Source: DASQPR01 sp963836775 (GTDB taxonomy: Bacteria > Actinomycetota > Actinomycetes > Mycobacteriales > Micromonosporaceae). Taken from it: 64,000 bases of DNA. This document shows, piece after piece, positions 52,429 through 60,054 of the stretch (the first letter of the stretch is position 1; each line of letters begins with the position of its first letter). The notes beneath the pieces were generated by a model, which was not told the DNA's origin, did not search any database, and worked only from the letters and a program-made list of their open reading frames with translations. The stretch covers positions 2,232,001 through 2,296,000 of the forward strand of contig CAWIKR010000003.1 in assembly GCA_963836775.1 (NCBI GenBank). The letters run 5' to 3'. The translations under genes and the position numbers were made by a program.

Positions 52429-52967
52429 CCGGCGGCGACCTCGTCGGTGACGAGCCGTGCGTGCAGGTGCTCGTCGTAGCGGTTGCCGTCGCCGTAGACG
52501 AACGACTGCCGCAGCGTGCCTTCCAGCGGGTAACCGCAGCGGATCGCCACGGCGCACGAGGCCGGATTGGCCACCGCGTGCGCCAGCTCGATGCGTACCA
52601 GGGAAAGGTTCTGGAATGCCCAGGTGGTCGCGGCGGTGACCGCCGCTGTGGCGATGCCGCGCCCGCGAGCCGCGGCCAGCACCCGGTAGCCGATCTCGGC
52701 GTCCTGCTGGTCCGGGTTGATGCTGTGCACCGAGACGACGCCGACGAACTCGTCGGTCTGCGGGTCGGCGATCGCCCAGCTGGCATGGTCGCCGTCGGAC
52801 CAGTCGGCGGTCCGGTCGATCCAGCCGATCGCGCCGCCCAGGTCGACCACCGACGGCGCCGCGTTCCACCGGCGGGTCTGCGGGTCGCTCATCAGAGCCA
52901 GCACCAACGGCGCGTCGGAGTGGCGGGGGAGCCGCAGCCGGAGCCGGGTCGTTTCGATCACGTTCAC
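52425..52967 (-). CDS. GNAT N-acetyltransferase (RimJ/RimL-like)
   Basis: 180 residues. ETTRLRLRLPRHSDAPLVLA is the RimL-type start; the acetyl-CoA loop is VLAAARGRGIATAAVTAATT (RGxGIA), followed by RIELAHAVANPASCAVAIRC and GYPLEGTLRQSFVYGDGNRY. It should acetylate an N-terminus or a small amine. Overlaps the converging F420-reductase-like gene by 4 bp. Confidence 0.92.
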   Translation of the reverse strand: MNVIETTRLRLRLPRHSDAPLVLALMSDPQTRRWNAAPSVVDLGGAIGWIDRTADWSDGDHASWAIADPQTDEFVGVVSVHSINPDQQDAEIGYRVLAAARGRGIATAAVTAATTWAFQNLSLVRIELAHAVANPASCAVAIRCGYPLEGTLRQSFVYGDGNRYDEHLHARLVTDEVAAG

Positions 52968-52987
52968 GCAATTCAGGCTACGGTCCA

Positions 52988-53686
52988 GTGGTGGATCGTG
53001 AGCGGCTGGCCGGGGGAGTCAACGACCTCGAGCGCATCGGCGCCGTCGTGCACCGGCCCGCGGGCGCGTGGACGTCCGCGGTCCACGACCTGCTTTCGTG
53101 GGTACGCGAGCACGGGTTCACCGGTGCGCCGAACGTGCACGGTTTCGATGACGACGGCCGGGAGATGCTCGACTTCATCCCCGGTGAGGTGCCGCCGTCG
53201 GACTACCGGGTCACCGTCCCGGCGCTGCGCGCCGCCGGTGCGATGCTGCGCTCCTTCCACGACGCGACGATCGGCTTCACCTCCGCCGGGCCGTGGTACT
53301 GGCCGCCACGCGCACCCGCCGAAGTGATCTGCCACGGCGACATCGCCCCCTACAACACCGTGTTCCGGGACCGGATGCCGGTCGCGTTCATCGACTTCGA
53401 CACCGCCCATCCCGGACCCCGGGTGTGGGACGTCGCCTACGCCGCCTACCGGTTCGTGCCGCTCGAGCCGGGCTTCGATCCGGCCCGGCTCGACGCCTTC
53501 CTGGACGGCTACGGCATGGGGTTCTTAGATCTGTTCCCGGTCGCCGTCGAGCGGCTGGAGGCGATGGTCGAGCACATCCGGTCGGAGGCGGCGGCCGGGC
53601 ATCCGGCATTCGCTCGGCACGTCGCGGACGGCCATGTCGAGATCTACCAGCGCTCAATCGAGTTCCTCCGAACCTTTGACACGTGA
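52988..53686 (+). CDS. Aminoglycoside phosphotransferase-fold kinase
   Basis: 232 residues from GTG 52988. The C-lobe motifs are intact: ICHGDIAPYNTVFRD (HGDxxxxN catalytic loop) and VAFIDFDTAHPGPRVWDVAY (metal-binding Asp). The N-lobe is short, and no clear nucleotide-binding Lys is seen, as in many small actinobacterial APH-like proteins. Substrate unknown; resistance should not be assumed. Confidence 0.85.
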   Translation: MVDRERLAGGVNDLERIGAVVHRPAGAWTSAVHDLLSWVREHGFTGAPNVHGFDDDGREMLDFIPGEVPPSDYRVTVPALRAAGAMLRSFHDATIGFTSAGPWYWPPRAPAEVICHGDIAPYNTVFRDRMPVAFIDFDTAHPGPRVWDVAYAAYRFVPLEPGFDPARLDAFLDGYGMGFLDLFPVAVERLEAMVEHIRSEAAAGHPAFARHVADGHVEIYQRSIEFLRTFDT

Positions 53687-53711
53687 CTGTTTGGTCACCT
53701 ATTCTCGGTTG

Positions 53712-54200
53712 ATGACGAGCGCACTCCAAACCACGCAGCTCTATCAGGTATTCATCAAGGCCACGTCGCAGGCGATCTGGGACGCGATCACCGATCCGGC
53801 CTGGAATTCGCGGTACGGATATGGCGGCGACGGCACCTTCAACCTCACGCCCGGCGGCGCCTATCGCTGCATCGCCAACGCCGAGATGCAGGCGGCCGGG
53901 ATGCCCGAGGTGGTGGTCACCGGAGAGGTGATCGAGGCCGACCCACCCCACAAACTCGTGCAGACCTGGGACGCCGGCTGGAACGCCGACCCCGCGACCA
54001 CACTCACCTACGAGATCGCCGAATCCGCGCCCGGCGTCTGCCGACTCACGGTCACCCACGACGTGTCCGACGCGCCGGAGACCGCGGCGATGGTGGCCGG
54101 CTCGATCGATGGTGCCGGCGGCGGCTGGGCGATGGTCCTCAGCGACCTGAAGACGCTCCTGGAGACCGGATCCGGTCTCTACGCACCGCCCGCCGCCTAG
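53712..54200 (+). CDS. SRPBCC (AHSA1-type) ligand-binding protein
   Basis: 162 residues from ATG 53712. YQVFIKATSQAIWDAITDPA, GAYRCIANAEMQAAGMPEVV, VVTGEVIEADPPHKLVQTWD and a C-terminal helix GGGWAMVLSDLKTLLETG define an activator-of-Hsp90/START-like helix-grip fold. Such genes usually pair with an ArsR regulator, which is absent here. Function unknown. Confidence 0.88.
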   Translation: MTSALQTTQLYQVFIKATSQAIWDAITDPAWNSRYGYGGDGTFNLTPGGAYRCIANAEMQAAGMPEVVVTGEVIEADPPHKLVQTWDAGWNADPATTLTYEIAESAPGVCRLTVTHDVSDAPETAAMVAGSIDGAGGGWAMVLSDLKTLLETGSGLYAPPAA

Positions 54201-54510
54201 TCGGCTGGTCGTGTGCCGGCTGGTCGTGTGTCGGCTCATCATGCGCGTGCTCACCGCGCATGCGGCCTCGCGGCCGGGCAGTCGCGTGCCGGCTCACCGC
54301 CGAGGTGCGGCCTGCCGCCAGCTGCTCGCGCAGGCTCACCGCGTGCCGGCCACCGCCGAGGTGCGGCCTGGTCCTGGCTGCTCGCGGCCCGGGGTAGTCG
54401 GGTGCCCGCTCATCGCCCCAGGTGCGGCCCGGCCCGGCTGCTCGCGCGGGCTCAGCGCGCGAGCAGCCTTGTGGTCGGTCAGTCGTTTGGCCGGTCAGTC
54501 GTTTGGCCGG
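54201..54510. repeat. 310-nt intergenic region of tandem repeats and a strong hairpin
   Basis: No gene is credible. It holds: a 15-bp unit CGGCTGGTCGTGTGY twice (54202-54231); a 57-59-bp imperfect unit three times (starting 54286, 54343, 54402) with GAGGTGCGGCC and CTGCTCGCG; and a 16-bp unit CGGTCAGTCGTTTGGC about three times (54476-54523), whose last copy enters the end of the DUF1203 gene. Confidence 0.75.
54436..54468. terminator. Strong hairpin between convergent genes
   Basis: GGCTGCTCGCGC (54436-54447) and GCGCGAGCAGCC (54457-54468), perfect 12-bp arms with a 9-nt loop, followed by TTGTGG. Positioned to terminate both the SRPBCC and the DUF1203 transcripts. Confidence 0.65.
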
Positions 54511-54987
54511 TCAGTCGCGTGCCGCCTCGTAGAGGAAGCAGCCGAACTCGACGGCCCGCACGTGCACCAGCTCGGTGACGCCGTCGGCGAACATGTCCCG
54601 CAGCACGGTGGCGCGATCCTCGGTGGCGTCGACCAGGCGCCCGCCGAGGATGTGACCATCCTTGTCATAGCGGCGGAACACGCGCCGCTTGGTGCCCGGG
54701 TATGGCTCGCCGCCGAACCCCGGACAGCTGTCGGCATGGACAAACACTGGACCGCGCTCCAGATAGGGTCCCGGGTCCACTCCGGCCGCCTCGGACCAGA
54801 GGCGCAACGGCTCGTAGGCCACGAGTGCGATGCGCTCGCCCGGCTCGGCGTGACGAAGGCAGCAGCGCAGGGGAGAGCCGCCCTCGTCGTCGATGCTGAT
54901 CACCGGCGGACGGCCGGCGTCGTCACGGTCGAGAAGTTGCTTGACCACGATCGGGTCGATGGCGTTAATGCGGTAGCTCGTTTCCAT
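54511..54987 (-). CDS. DUF1203 family protein
   Basis: 158 residues. YRINAIDPIVVKQLLDRDDA, DEGGSPLRCCLRHAEPGERI, VAYEPLRLWSEAAGVDPGPY, ERGPVFVHADSCPGFGG and AVEFGCFLYEA cover the whole DUF1203 family length. The conserved Cys/His residues could bind a metal, but function is unknown. Its stop lies in a 16-bp tandem repeat. Confidence 0.88.
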   Translation of the reverse strand: METSYRINAIDPIVVKQLLDRDDAGRPPVISIDDEGGSPLRCCLRHAEPGERIALVAYEPLRLWSEAAGVDPGPYLERGPVFVHADSCPGFGGEPYPGTKRRVFRRYDKDGHILGGRLVDATEDRATVLRDMFADGVTELVHVRAVEFGCFLYEAARD

Positions 54988-55185
54988 GAATCCAGCCTTG
55001 ACCCGATCCGACCAATTGTCTGGCGGGATTCGGACATCGCGTTTCGCACTCGCGCCCGTATCGACTATCGATACTGCCGATCAGGCATAGCCGACATCAG
55101 CGTCATTTCGCTTCGGCACGGCATGCACTTGCCACTGTGGACATACGCATCGTGCCTCCGCAGTCGTGGTATTGCGGCCGTCCTG

Positions 55186-55221
55186 CGTAACTCTCCAAGA
55201 CCATGGTCTTGGAGAGTTACG
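55186..55221. repeat. 36-bp perfect palindrome
   Basis: CGTAACTCTCCAAGACCA (55186-55203) is followed directly by its exact reverse complement, so there is no loop. It is centred on CCATGG. It could form a cruciform or hairpin or bind a large dimeric protein. Confidence 0.9.
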
Positions 55222-55299
55222 GTCACACGTTCGCTCCAGCAGTCGGCCGTTCGTAGCCGCCCAGTCGGGGTCGGCCGGCGGAGTTTCAATTCACCGTGT

Positions 55300-55330
55300 C
55301 GGGGACGATCGCTTAGTGCGATCGTCCCCG
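55300..55330. terminator. Perfect hairpin, GGGGACGAT family
   Basis: CGGGGACGATCGC (55300-55312), loop TTAGT, GCGATCGTCCCCG (55318-55330). It shares its outer arms with the hairpin at 2260-2299 and is followed by GCTTGCTTTCGTG. Confidence 0.75.
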
Positions 55331-55432
55331 GCTTGCTTTCGTGCTCGTCGAGGCGACACCGGGCCGACAGGGCTCAACGGTCCATCAGCCAGTCACCCGC
55401 CGAACCGGGCGCGGCGCAATGATGAGTGCGGA

Positions 55433-55663
55433 CCAAGATCGCCGATCTTGGCTGGTTCGGTCAGCGGAACAGCGCAACGGGCACTCAGTGCTGCCGAACG
55501 ATCCCTGGGACAGTCGCGATCTCCGGGTTTGGCCGGGCCGGGCAAGATCGGGACGTTCGCGGAGCAACGCTTGCGATCACAGTCAACAACCAGCCAAGAT
55601 TTCCGATCTTGGTGGGTTTCAGTCCGTGAAACAAAGCAACGGGCACTCAGGGCTGCTGAACGA
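55433..55663. repeat. Pair of 70-bp structured repeats (copies A and B)
   Basis: Copy A 55433-55502, copy B 55594-55663. Both start with a CAAGATC hairpin (A: CCAAGATCG-C-CGATCTTGG; B: CCAAGAT-N5-ATCTTGG), then a second stem (A: GTTC/GAAC; B: GTTTCA/TGAAAC), then GCAACGGGCACTCAG and CTG(C/C)(C/T)GAACGA. The second stem differs in sequence but still pairs in each copy. An inverted partial copy of the CGGGCACTCA part lies at 55678-55688. Confidence 0.8.
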
Positions 55664-55940
55664 CCGCCGCGGCGGCAGTGAGTGCCCGCAAGTTTGTGCT
55701 TTCCGGTGCACGTGGTGATCGGCTGCCCGATATGTCGAGCAGCCGAGGTCGAAAGCAGAAAACCGTCGGCGCTCGGGGCCGCAAAACCGATTTTCCGGTC
55801 TAGGACTGGTTCGTCACCGTAGTCGTCACATGCACTCGGCCCGGTTCGGCGCTCTACGGCGATCCTACGGCGTTTTCCCTGGTCAGAGGCTATGCGCAGC
55901 ACCGGTTGCGGCCTCGTTGAGCATGGCGCCCCGCTCTGTC

Positions 55941-56222
55941 GATCCACCATCGTGGCGAGTAGCAGCGGCATATGGGCCGAAACTCGCCACAGTGGACGAT
56001 CGTCACGAAGTCGCCACACCAGAGGATCAACCAATGTGCCGACGGGCGGACCAACGCCGACAGAGTTCACGAGGCGCTCGGCATCGATCCACCATTGTGG
56101 CGAGTAGGAGCGGCATATGGGCCGGAACTCGCCACAATGGACGATCGTCACGAAGTCGCCACGACAGCGGATCAACCGAATATGCCAACTGCGCAGCGCA
56201 GACAGAGTTCACGGGGCGCCCG
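55941..56222. repeat. 145-bp imperfect tandem duplication with conserved hairpins
   Basis: Unit C starts at 55941 and unit D at 56086. Shared blocks: GATCCACCAT, GTGGCGAGTAG, AGCGGCATATGGGCCG, ACTCGCCACA, TGGACGATCGTCACGAAGTC, GCGGATCAACC (GAGGATCAACC in C) and GACAGAGTTCACG. The hairpin is CCATTGTGGCGAGT/ACTCGCCACAATGG in D (14 perfect pairs) and the same with one wobble and one mismatch in C. Confidence 0.88.
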
Positions 56223-56562
56223 GCCCGCCGCGGACGTCGAAAACGATGCGCGCGACCAGCAGTGAGAGTCGAGGCAGGCGCGATTCGATAATGCACATTA
56301 TGTCAAGCTGAAGGATCGGCGCACCGAGCGCCGCTTCCCTACGCCACACCGGCTCCCCCGCAGGGACCGACACCAACCGCACCGTTCGACAGGCACAACC
56401 CGAGCGCGCCGTCCGACGCACAATTCGAGCGCCGTCGAACCGCAATCGCCCACCGACCAACTGGAAGATCCTCGATGCCGACTGCCGCAGGTATGCCGGG
56501 GCGAGTTCCCCGACCTGTTCCGCACGGTCTCCGCACCGGCGACCTGCCACTGACCTCGCGAC

Positions 56563-57234
56563 TTAAGCCGCACCCGCCTGATCTCCGCAGATCCACGGGT
56601 CGGTCACCGCGTGCAGCAGCCGCTGGATCGCCGACAGATCTCCTACGACGGCGACGCTGCCGTCGGCGCACCCGGTTGCGAGCGTGCCTGGATCGGCCAG
56701 CAGACCGCCGAGCGTCTTCGGCTCGGTGCGGAGCGAGACGTCTGCGGTTGCCGGTTCACCCAGCTGCACCTCAGCTCGTCCGGACGCCAGCCGGACCGTC
56801 CACACCCGACCGTCGAGCTCGAGCCGGCACGTCATCGGCGGCGCCGCGGGGTCCGGGCGAGCGGCACCCTGCAGGAAGATCAGCACGGAGGTGGCGCTGA
56901 GCGCGGTCGGCGCCTGCGGTTGCGGGGTGTCGATCCCCCAGTCGCCCAGAGCCAGCAGGATGGGTTCCAGCTTCCGACCCCAGTCGGTCAGTTCGTAGGC
57001 CTGCGGGCCGTCCGTCGGTGCGGGCGCACGGCGGATCACCCCGTTGCTTTCCAGTTCTCGGAGTCGGTCTGCAAGCAGGTTCGAGCTGATGTGGGGCAAG
57101 GCATGCCGCAGTTGTGAGAAACGCTGAGGCGCAAAGAGCAGTTCGCGGACGACCAGCAGGGCCCATCGCTCCCCCACGACGTCAAGGGCCCGGGCAATCG
57201 CGCACGAGTCCCGGTAGCTGCGGCTGGTTGGCAC
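56563..57234 (-). CDS. HxlR family regulator with SCP2-like C-terminal domain
   Basis: 223 residues. The HxlR HTH is RSYRDSCAIARALDVVGERW, ALLVVRELLFAPQRFSQLRH, ISSNLLADRLRELESNGVIR with the conserved N-terminal Cys. The second half (MTCRLELDGRVWTVRLASGR, LRTEPKTLGGLLADPGTL) matches the SCP2 sterol-carrier-like domain common in actinobacterial HxlR proteins, probably the ligand site. Divergent from an SDR gene. Confidence 0.9.
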   Translation of the reverse strand: MPTSRSYRDSCAIARALDVVGERWALLVVRELLFAPQRFSQLRHALPHISSNLLADRLRELESNGVIRRAPAPTDGPQAYELTDWGRKLEPILLALGDWGIDTPQPQAPTALSATSVLIFLQGAARPDPAAPPMTCRLELDGRVWTVRLASGRAEVQLGEPATADVSLRTEPKTLGGLLADPGTLATGCADGSVAVVGDLSAIQRLLHAVTDPWICGDQAGAA

Positions 57235-57260
57235 GACCCACTCTCCTTATCCAGCGTGAT

Positions 57261-57318
57261 CCTAAACCACCATAGCATGTGGTTGTTTTTAGCAACGGAT
57301 GATGGTTACTGTTTTAGG
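57261..57318. promoter_or_regulatory. Probable HxlR operator/promoter region
   Basis: AT-rich stretch between divergent genes. AACCAC (57265-57270) and GTGGTT (57279-57284) form an inverted repeat with an 8-nt spacer, nested inside CCTAAA (57261-57266) and TTTAGG (57313-57318). It probably carries both promoters and the regulator site. Confidence 0.5.
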
Positions 57319-57345
57319 GTAGCCATATACGTCTGGAGGACACCC

Positions 57346-58155
57346 ATGAGTGAGCTGCTGCTTGAGAAGAAGAACGCTGTCATCTACGGAGGCGGGGGTG
57401 CGATCGGCGGAGCCGTCGCGCGGGCATTCGCGCGGGACGGCGCGAGGGTCTTCGTCGCCGGCCGGACGCAGGCGAAACTCGACGCCGTGGCGCGCGACAT
57501 CGCCGCCGCGGGCGGAACCGTGGAGACCGCGCTCATCGACGTCTTCGATCAGCAGGCCGTCGAACGCCACGCCGACGCGGTAGCGGCGACGGCCGGCAGC
57601 ATCGACATCGCCCTCAACGCCGTGAGCGTCCTGCACGATCAGGGGACCTTGCTGGCGGACCTCTCGCTGGAGGAGTTCATGCGGCCGATCGACGGCTTCC
57701 TGCGGACGCTGTTCATCACCAGCAAGGCCGTGGCCCGGCACATGGGCGGCGAGCGCCCGGGCGTCATCCTGACCTTGTCCGAGCCGGGTGCCAAACTCGC
57801 CATCGGCGGCATCCTGGGGCATGGCGTGAGTGCGGCCGGCAAGGAGGCGTTCTCGCGGCTTCTGGCGGCGGAGCTGGCACCGCGCAACATCCGGGTGATC
57901 GACATCCGCCCACACGCTGTCATCGATGCGCCGGCCGCGGGCTCCTACACCAAGGACCTCTTCAAACCGTCCGCGGCAGCGGCCGGGCAGTCGGTCCAGG
58001 AATTCCTCGAGGGTGGATTGGTGCCGGGGACGCTTCTGAAGAGGCTGCCCACGCTCTCCGAGATTGCCGAGACGGCCGCGTTCCTGGCCTCAGATCGCGC
58101 GCGAGGTATGACCGGAACGGTTGTCAATCTCTCCGGCGGCGCACTTGTCGACTAA
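57346..58155 (+). CDS. SDR-fold protein lacking the catalytic tyrosine
   Basis: 269 residues; ATG 57346 follows CTGGAGGACACCC. The Rossmann start is intact (KNAVIYGGGGAIGGAVARAF; VFVAGRTQAKLDAVARDI). The usual NNAG is LNAVSV, and the YxxxK site reads GHGVSAAGKEAF, with Ser at the Tyr position. The end MTGTVVNLSGGALVD is standard. It may bind NAD(P) but reduce by another mechanism, or be non-catalytic. Probable target of the divergent HxlR regulator. Confidence 0.88.
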   Translation: MSELLLEKKNAVIYGGGGAIGGAVARAFARDGARVFVAGRTQAKLDAVARDIAAAGGTVETALIDVFDQQAVERHADAVAATAGSIDIALNAVSVLHDQGTLLADLSLEEFMRPIDGFLRTLFITSKAVARHMGGERPGVILTLSEPGAKLAIGGILGHGVSAAGKEAFSRLLAAELAPRNIRVIDIRPHAVIDAPAAGSYTKDLFKPSAAAAGQSVQEFLEGGLVPGTLLKRLPTLSEIAETAAFLASDRARGMTGTVVNLSGGALVD

Positions 58156-58200
58156 CTCCCGGATTTGAGGCGCCACGAGGGCGGCCTACGTGAACCGTAT

Positions 58201-58259
58201 ACGCAACCAGGGGTTGCGTGTCACTCGACGGCCAGCCTAATATGCAACTAAAGGTTGCA
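58201..58259. promoter_or_regulatory. Two GCAAC/GTTGC operators upstream of an SRPBCC gene
   Basis: ACGCAACC-AGG-GGTTGCGT (58201-58219) and TGCAAC-TAAAG-GTTGCA (58243-58259) are centred 41 bp apart. The pattern matches ArsR-type sites found before ArsR-SRPBCC pairs, but no ArsR gene is nearby. The second site ends 19 nt before the start codon. Confidence 0.7.
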
Positions 58260-58278
58260 CATACGAAGGGAGCCTCCC

Positions 58279-58734
58279 ATGACGAAGACACCCGGCACCG
58301 ACTACGAGAAGACAGTCACCGTCGCCGCGCATCCCGGCACACTGTTCGACGCGCTCACCACCACTGACGGGCTCACGGCATGGTGGACCGCCGCCGAGGG
58401 TGACGGGGACACCGGCGGCGTCCTGCGGTTCCTGTTCGACGCCGGACCGTGTGTCATGCACGTCGACTCCGCGGCCCAGCCGGTCGTGCAGTGGACGGTG
58501 ACCGAATGCGACTTTCTCCCCGACTGGGTCGGCACACGGCCGACGTTCACGATCGCCGACGCCGGCCACGACGGATCGGAGCTCCAGTTCCGCCATCATG
58601 GCCTGACCTCGGAACTGGAGTGCATCGATGAGTGCAGCCGGGGCTGGGACCACTTCATCGAAAGCCTTCGGGAGTACGCGGAATCCGGCGCCGGCATGCC
58701 GCGTGGCAGCGCCGAGGACAACGCCCGCCGTTAA
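58279..58734 (+). CDS. SRPBCC (AHSA1-type) protein
   Basis: 151 residues from ATG 58279, after GAAGGGAGCCTCCC. DYEKTVTVAAHPGTLFDALT, DGLTAWWTAAEGDGDTGGVL, VQWTVTECDFLPDWVGTRPT, ELQFRHHGLTSELECIDECS, RGWDHFIESLREY: the helix-grip fold of the AHSA1 family. Function unknown; expression should respond to a trans-acting ArsR-like repressor through the two upstream palindromes. Confidence 0.9.
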   Translation: MTKTPGTDYEKTVTVAAHPGTLFDALTTTDGLTAWWTAAEGDGDTGGVLRFLFDAGPCVMHVDSAAQPVVQWTVTECDFLPDWVGTRPTFTIADAGHDGSELQFRHHGLTSELECIDECSRGWDHFIESLREYAESGAGMPRGSAEDNARR

Positions 58735-58845
58735 GTAGCGCGCCGTGGTTCGACGCCCTCCGCCGGCAGGGCGCCACGAGACGACGGGAACGGCGTCACC
58801 ATCGACGGCACTGATCGGCCGGCGATTCCGATCTAGCATGTCCGG

Positions 58846-59928
58846 GTGCCGACCATCGACGAACTGCCCGGCGTGCTGGTCCCGGAGTCCCTTGGCGCGA
58901 TCACCGGAGTGACGGAGCTTCTGCACAACGCGGGCAACGCCGCGACCGGCGGAGTCTGGCGGGTCGACGGCACCGCCGGCTCCGCGGTGCTGAAGATCGC
59001 CCGGCCACCGCTCACGGACCAGCCGGTCGGGTCGCCGTCGTGGCAGACCAGCACCGATCCCGCGCACTGGAACTACTGGAAGCGCGAGGTCGAGGCCTAC
59101 CGGGGCGGGATCACGAGCGCGTACGCGGAGGCGGGCATCGTCGCGCCGGAGCCGCTGCGGATCGCCGACCGCGATGACGGCGGTGTCGAGGTGTGGCTGC
59201 CGTTCCTCACCGGTACGCCGGGAATGCAGTGGCCGGTGCCACGGCTGGCGGAGTTCGCGTACCGGCTGGGGCTGGCGCAAGCACGGTGGGCCGGGCGCGT
59301 ACCGGATCTGCCCTGGTTGTCGCGTGGCTGGCTGGCGCAGTATGTCGCACATGGACCGGCGGCCCGGCAGAGCCCGGACCCGGCGATCTGGTCCGATCCC
59401 TTGGCCGAGGCATGGCCGGCGGCGGACCGGGCCACGCTGGCGGACCTCTGGGCGCACCGGGATCGCGTGGTCGCGGCGGCCGCGGCCGCACCGCGGACGT
59501 TGTGCCACCTGGATGTGTGGCCGAACAACCTGGTCGACGGCGACGCCGGCATGGTGCTGCTGGACTGGGCGTTCGTCGGATCCGGCGGCCTCGGTGAGGA
59601 TGTCGCGAACCTGATCGTGGACAGTGTCGCCGACGGCTGGATCGCCACTTCCCTACTGCCGGAGATCACCTCGTCGTGCACCGAGCGCTACGTTGACGGG
59701 CTGCGTGACGGCGGCTGGACCGGCTCCCCCGCCGCGGTGCGGACCGCGATCGCGATTGCCGGTGCCGCGAAGTACTGCTGGTTCTCCCCCGCCGCGCTCA
59801 CCGCGGCGGTGCGGGCGTCCTACCGGAGCAGCGGGTATGGCCGGGATCGTGATCCGGCAGCAGCGATGACGCGGCTGTCCACAGTGGCCGGTCTGCTGGC
59901 GTACTGGGCGCGGCTCGCCGGGATCTAG
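58846..59928 (+). CDS. Aminoglycoside phosphotransferase-fold protein
   Basis: 360 residues from GTG 58846. N-lobe: GGVWRVDGTAGSAVLKIARP with the nucleotide Lys in VLKIA. Catalytic loop LCHLDVWPNNLVDGD (HxDxxxxN, Leu replacing Gly) and MVLLDWAFVGSGGLGEDVAN (Asp in LDW). This is the long cytoplasmic APH/choline-kinase-like group of actinobacteria; small-molecule kinase of unknown substrate. Confidence 0.88.
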   Translation: MPTIDELPGVLVPESLGAITGVTELLHNAGNAATGGVWRVDGTAGSAVLKIARPPLTDQPVGSPSWQTSTDPAHWNYWKREVEAYRGGITSAYAEAGIVAPEPLRIADRDDGGVEVWLPFLTGTPGMQWPVPRLAEFAYRLGLAQARWAGRVPDLPWLSRGWLAQYVAHGPAARQSPDPAIWSDPLAEAWPAADRATLADLWAHRDRVVAAAAAAPRTLCHLDVWPNNLVDGDAGMVLLDWAFVGSGGLGEDVANLIVDSVADGWIATSLLPEITSSCTERYVDGLRDGGWTGSPAAVRTAIAIAGAAKYCWFSPAALTAAVRASYRSSGYGRDRDPAAAMTRLSTVAGLLAYWARLAGI

Positions 59929-60054
59929 GCGACCGCCCGCCGACCTGTCCGCGGCACTGCCCGCCGCCCGCCCGCCGTGACCGCCCGCCGTGACCGCCGT
60001 GACCGCCCACCGACCCGGCGCCGCCCGCCCGCCGGACGACGCCGGCACGGCCGG
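59929..60054. repeat. Very GC-rich simple-repeat spacer
   Basis: 126 nt between convergent genes. CCGCCGTGAC recurs three times between 59973 and 60004 among CCGCCC runs. No terminator-like stem with a clear loop was seen. Confidence 0.5.

Larger units (their letters stand above)
54988..56562. other. 1.6-kb noncoding repeat island
   Basis: No frame shows a start with a ribosome-binding site plus a family-like protein; open frames here are echoes of the repeats. The stretch holds a 36-bp palindrome (55186), a GGGGACGAT hairpin (55300), a pair of 70-bp structured repeats (55433, 55594) with an inverted partial copy near 55673, and a 145-bp tandem duplication (55941-56222). The part 56223-56562 shows only AATGCACATT (56289-56298) and nothing else notable. 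It looks like accumulated intergenic repeat elements or noncoding RNA genes. Confidence 0.6.

Noticed and set aside
52988..53686. Aminoglycoside resistance gene
   Set aside because: The APH fold alone is not evidence; such proteins are numerous in actinobacteria and act on varied small molecules.
55393..56175. Possible 260-residue protein on the minus strand in the repeat island
   Set aside because: Its internal similarities arise only from the DNA repeats, there is no ribosome-binding site, and other frames give similar echoes.
55941..56222. CRISPR array
   Set aside because: Only two 145-bp units without unique spacers, and no cas genes.
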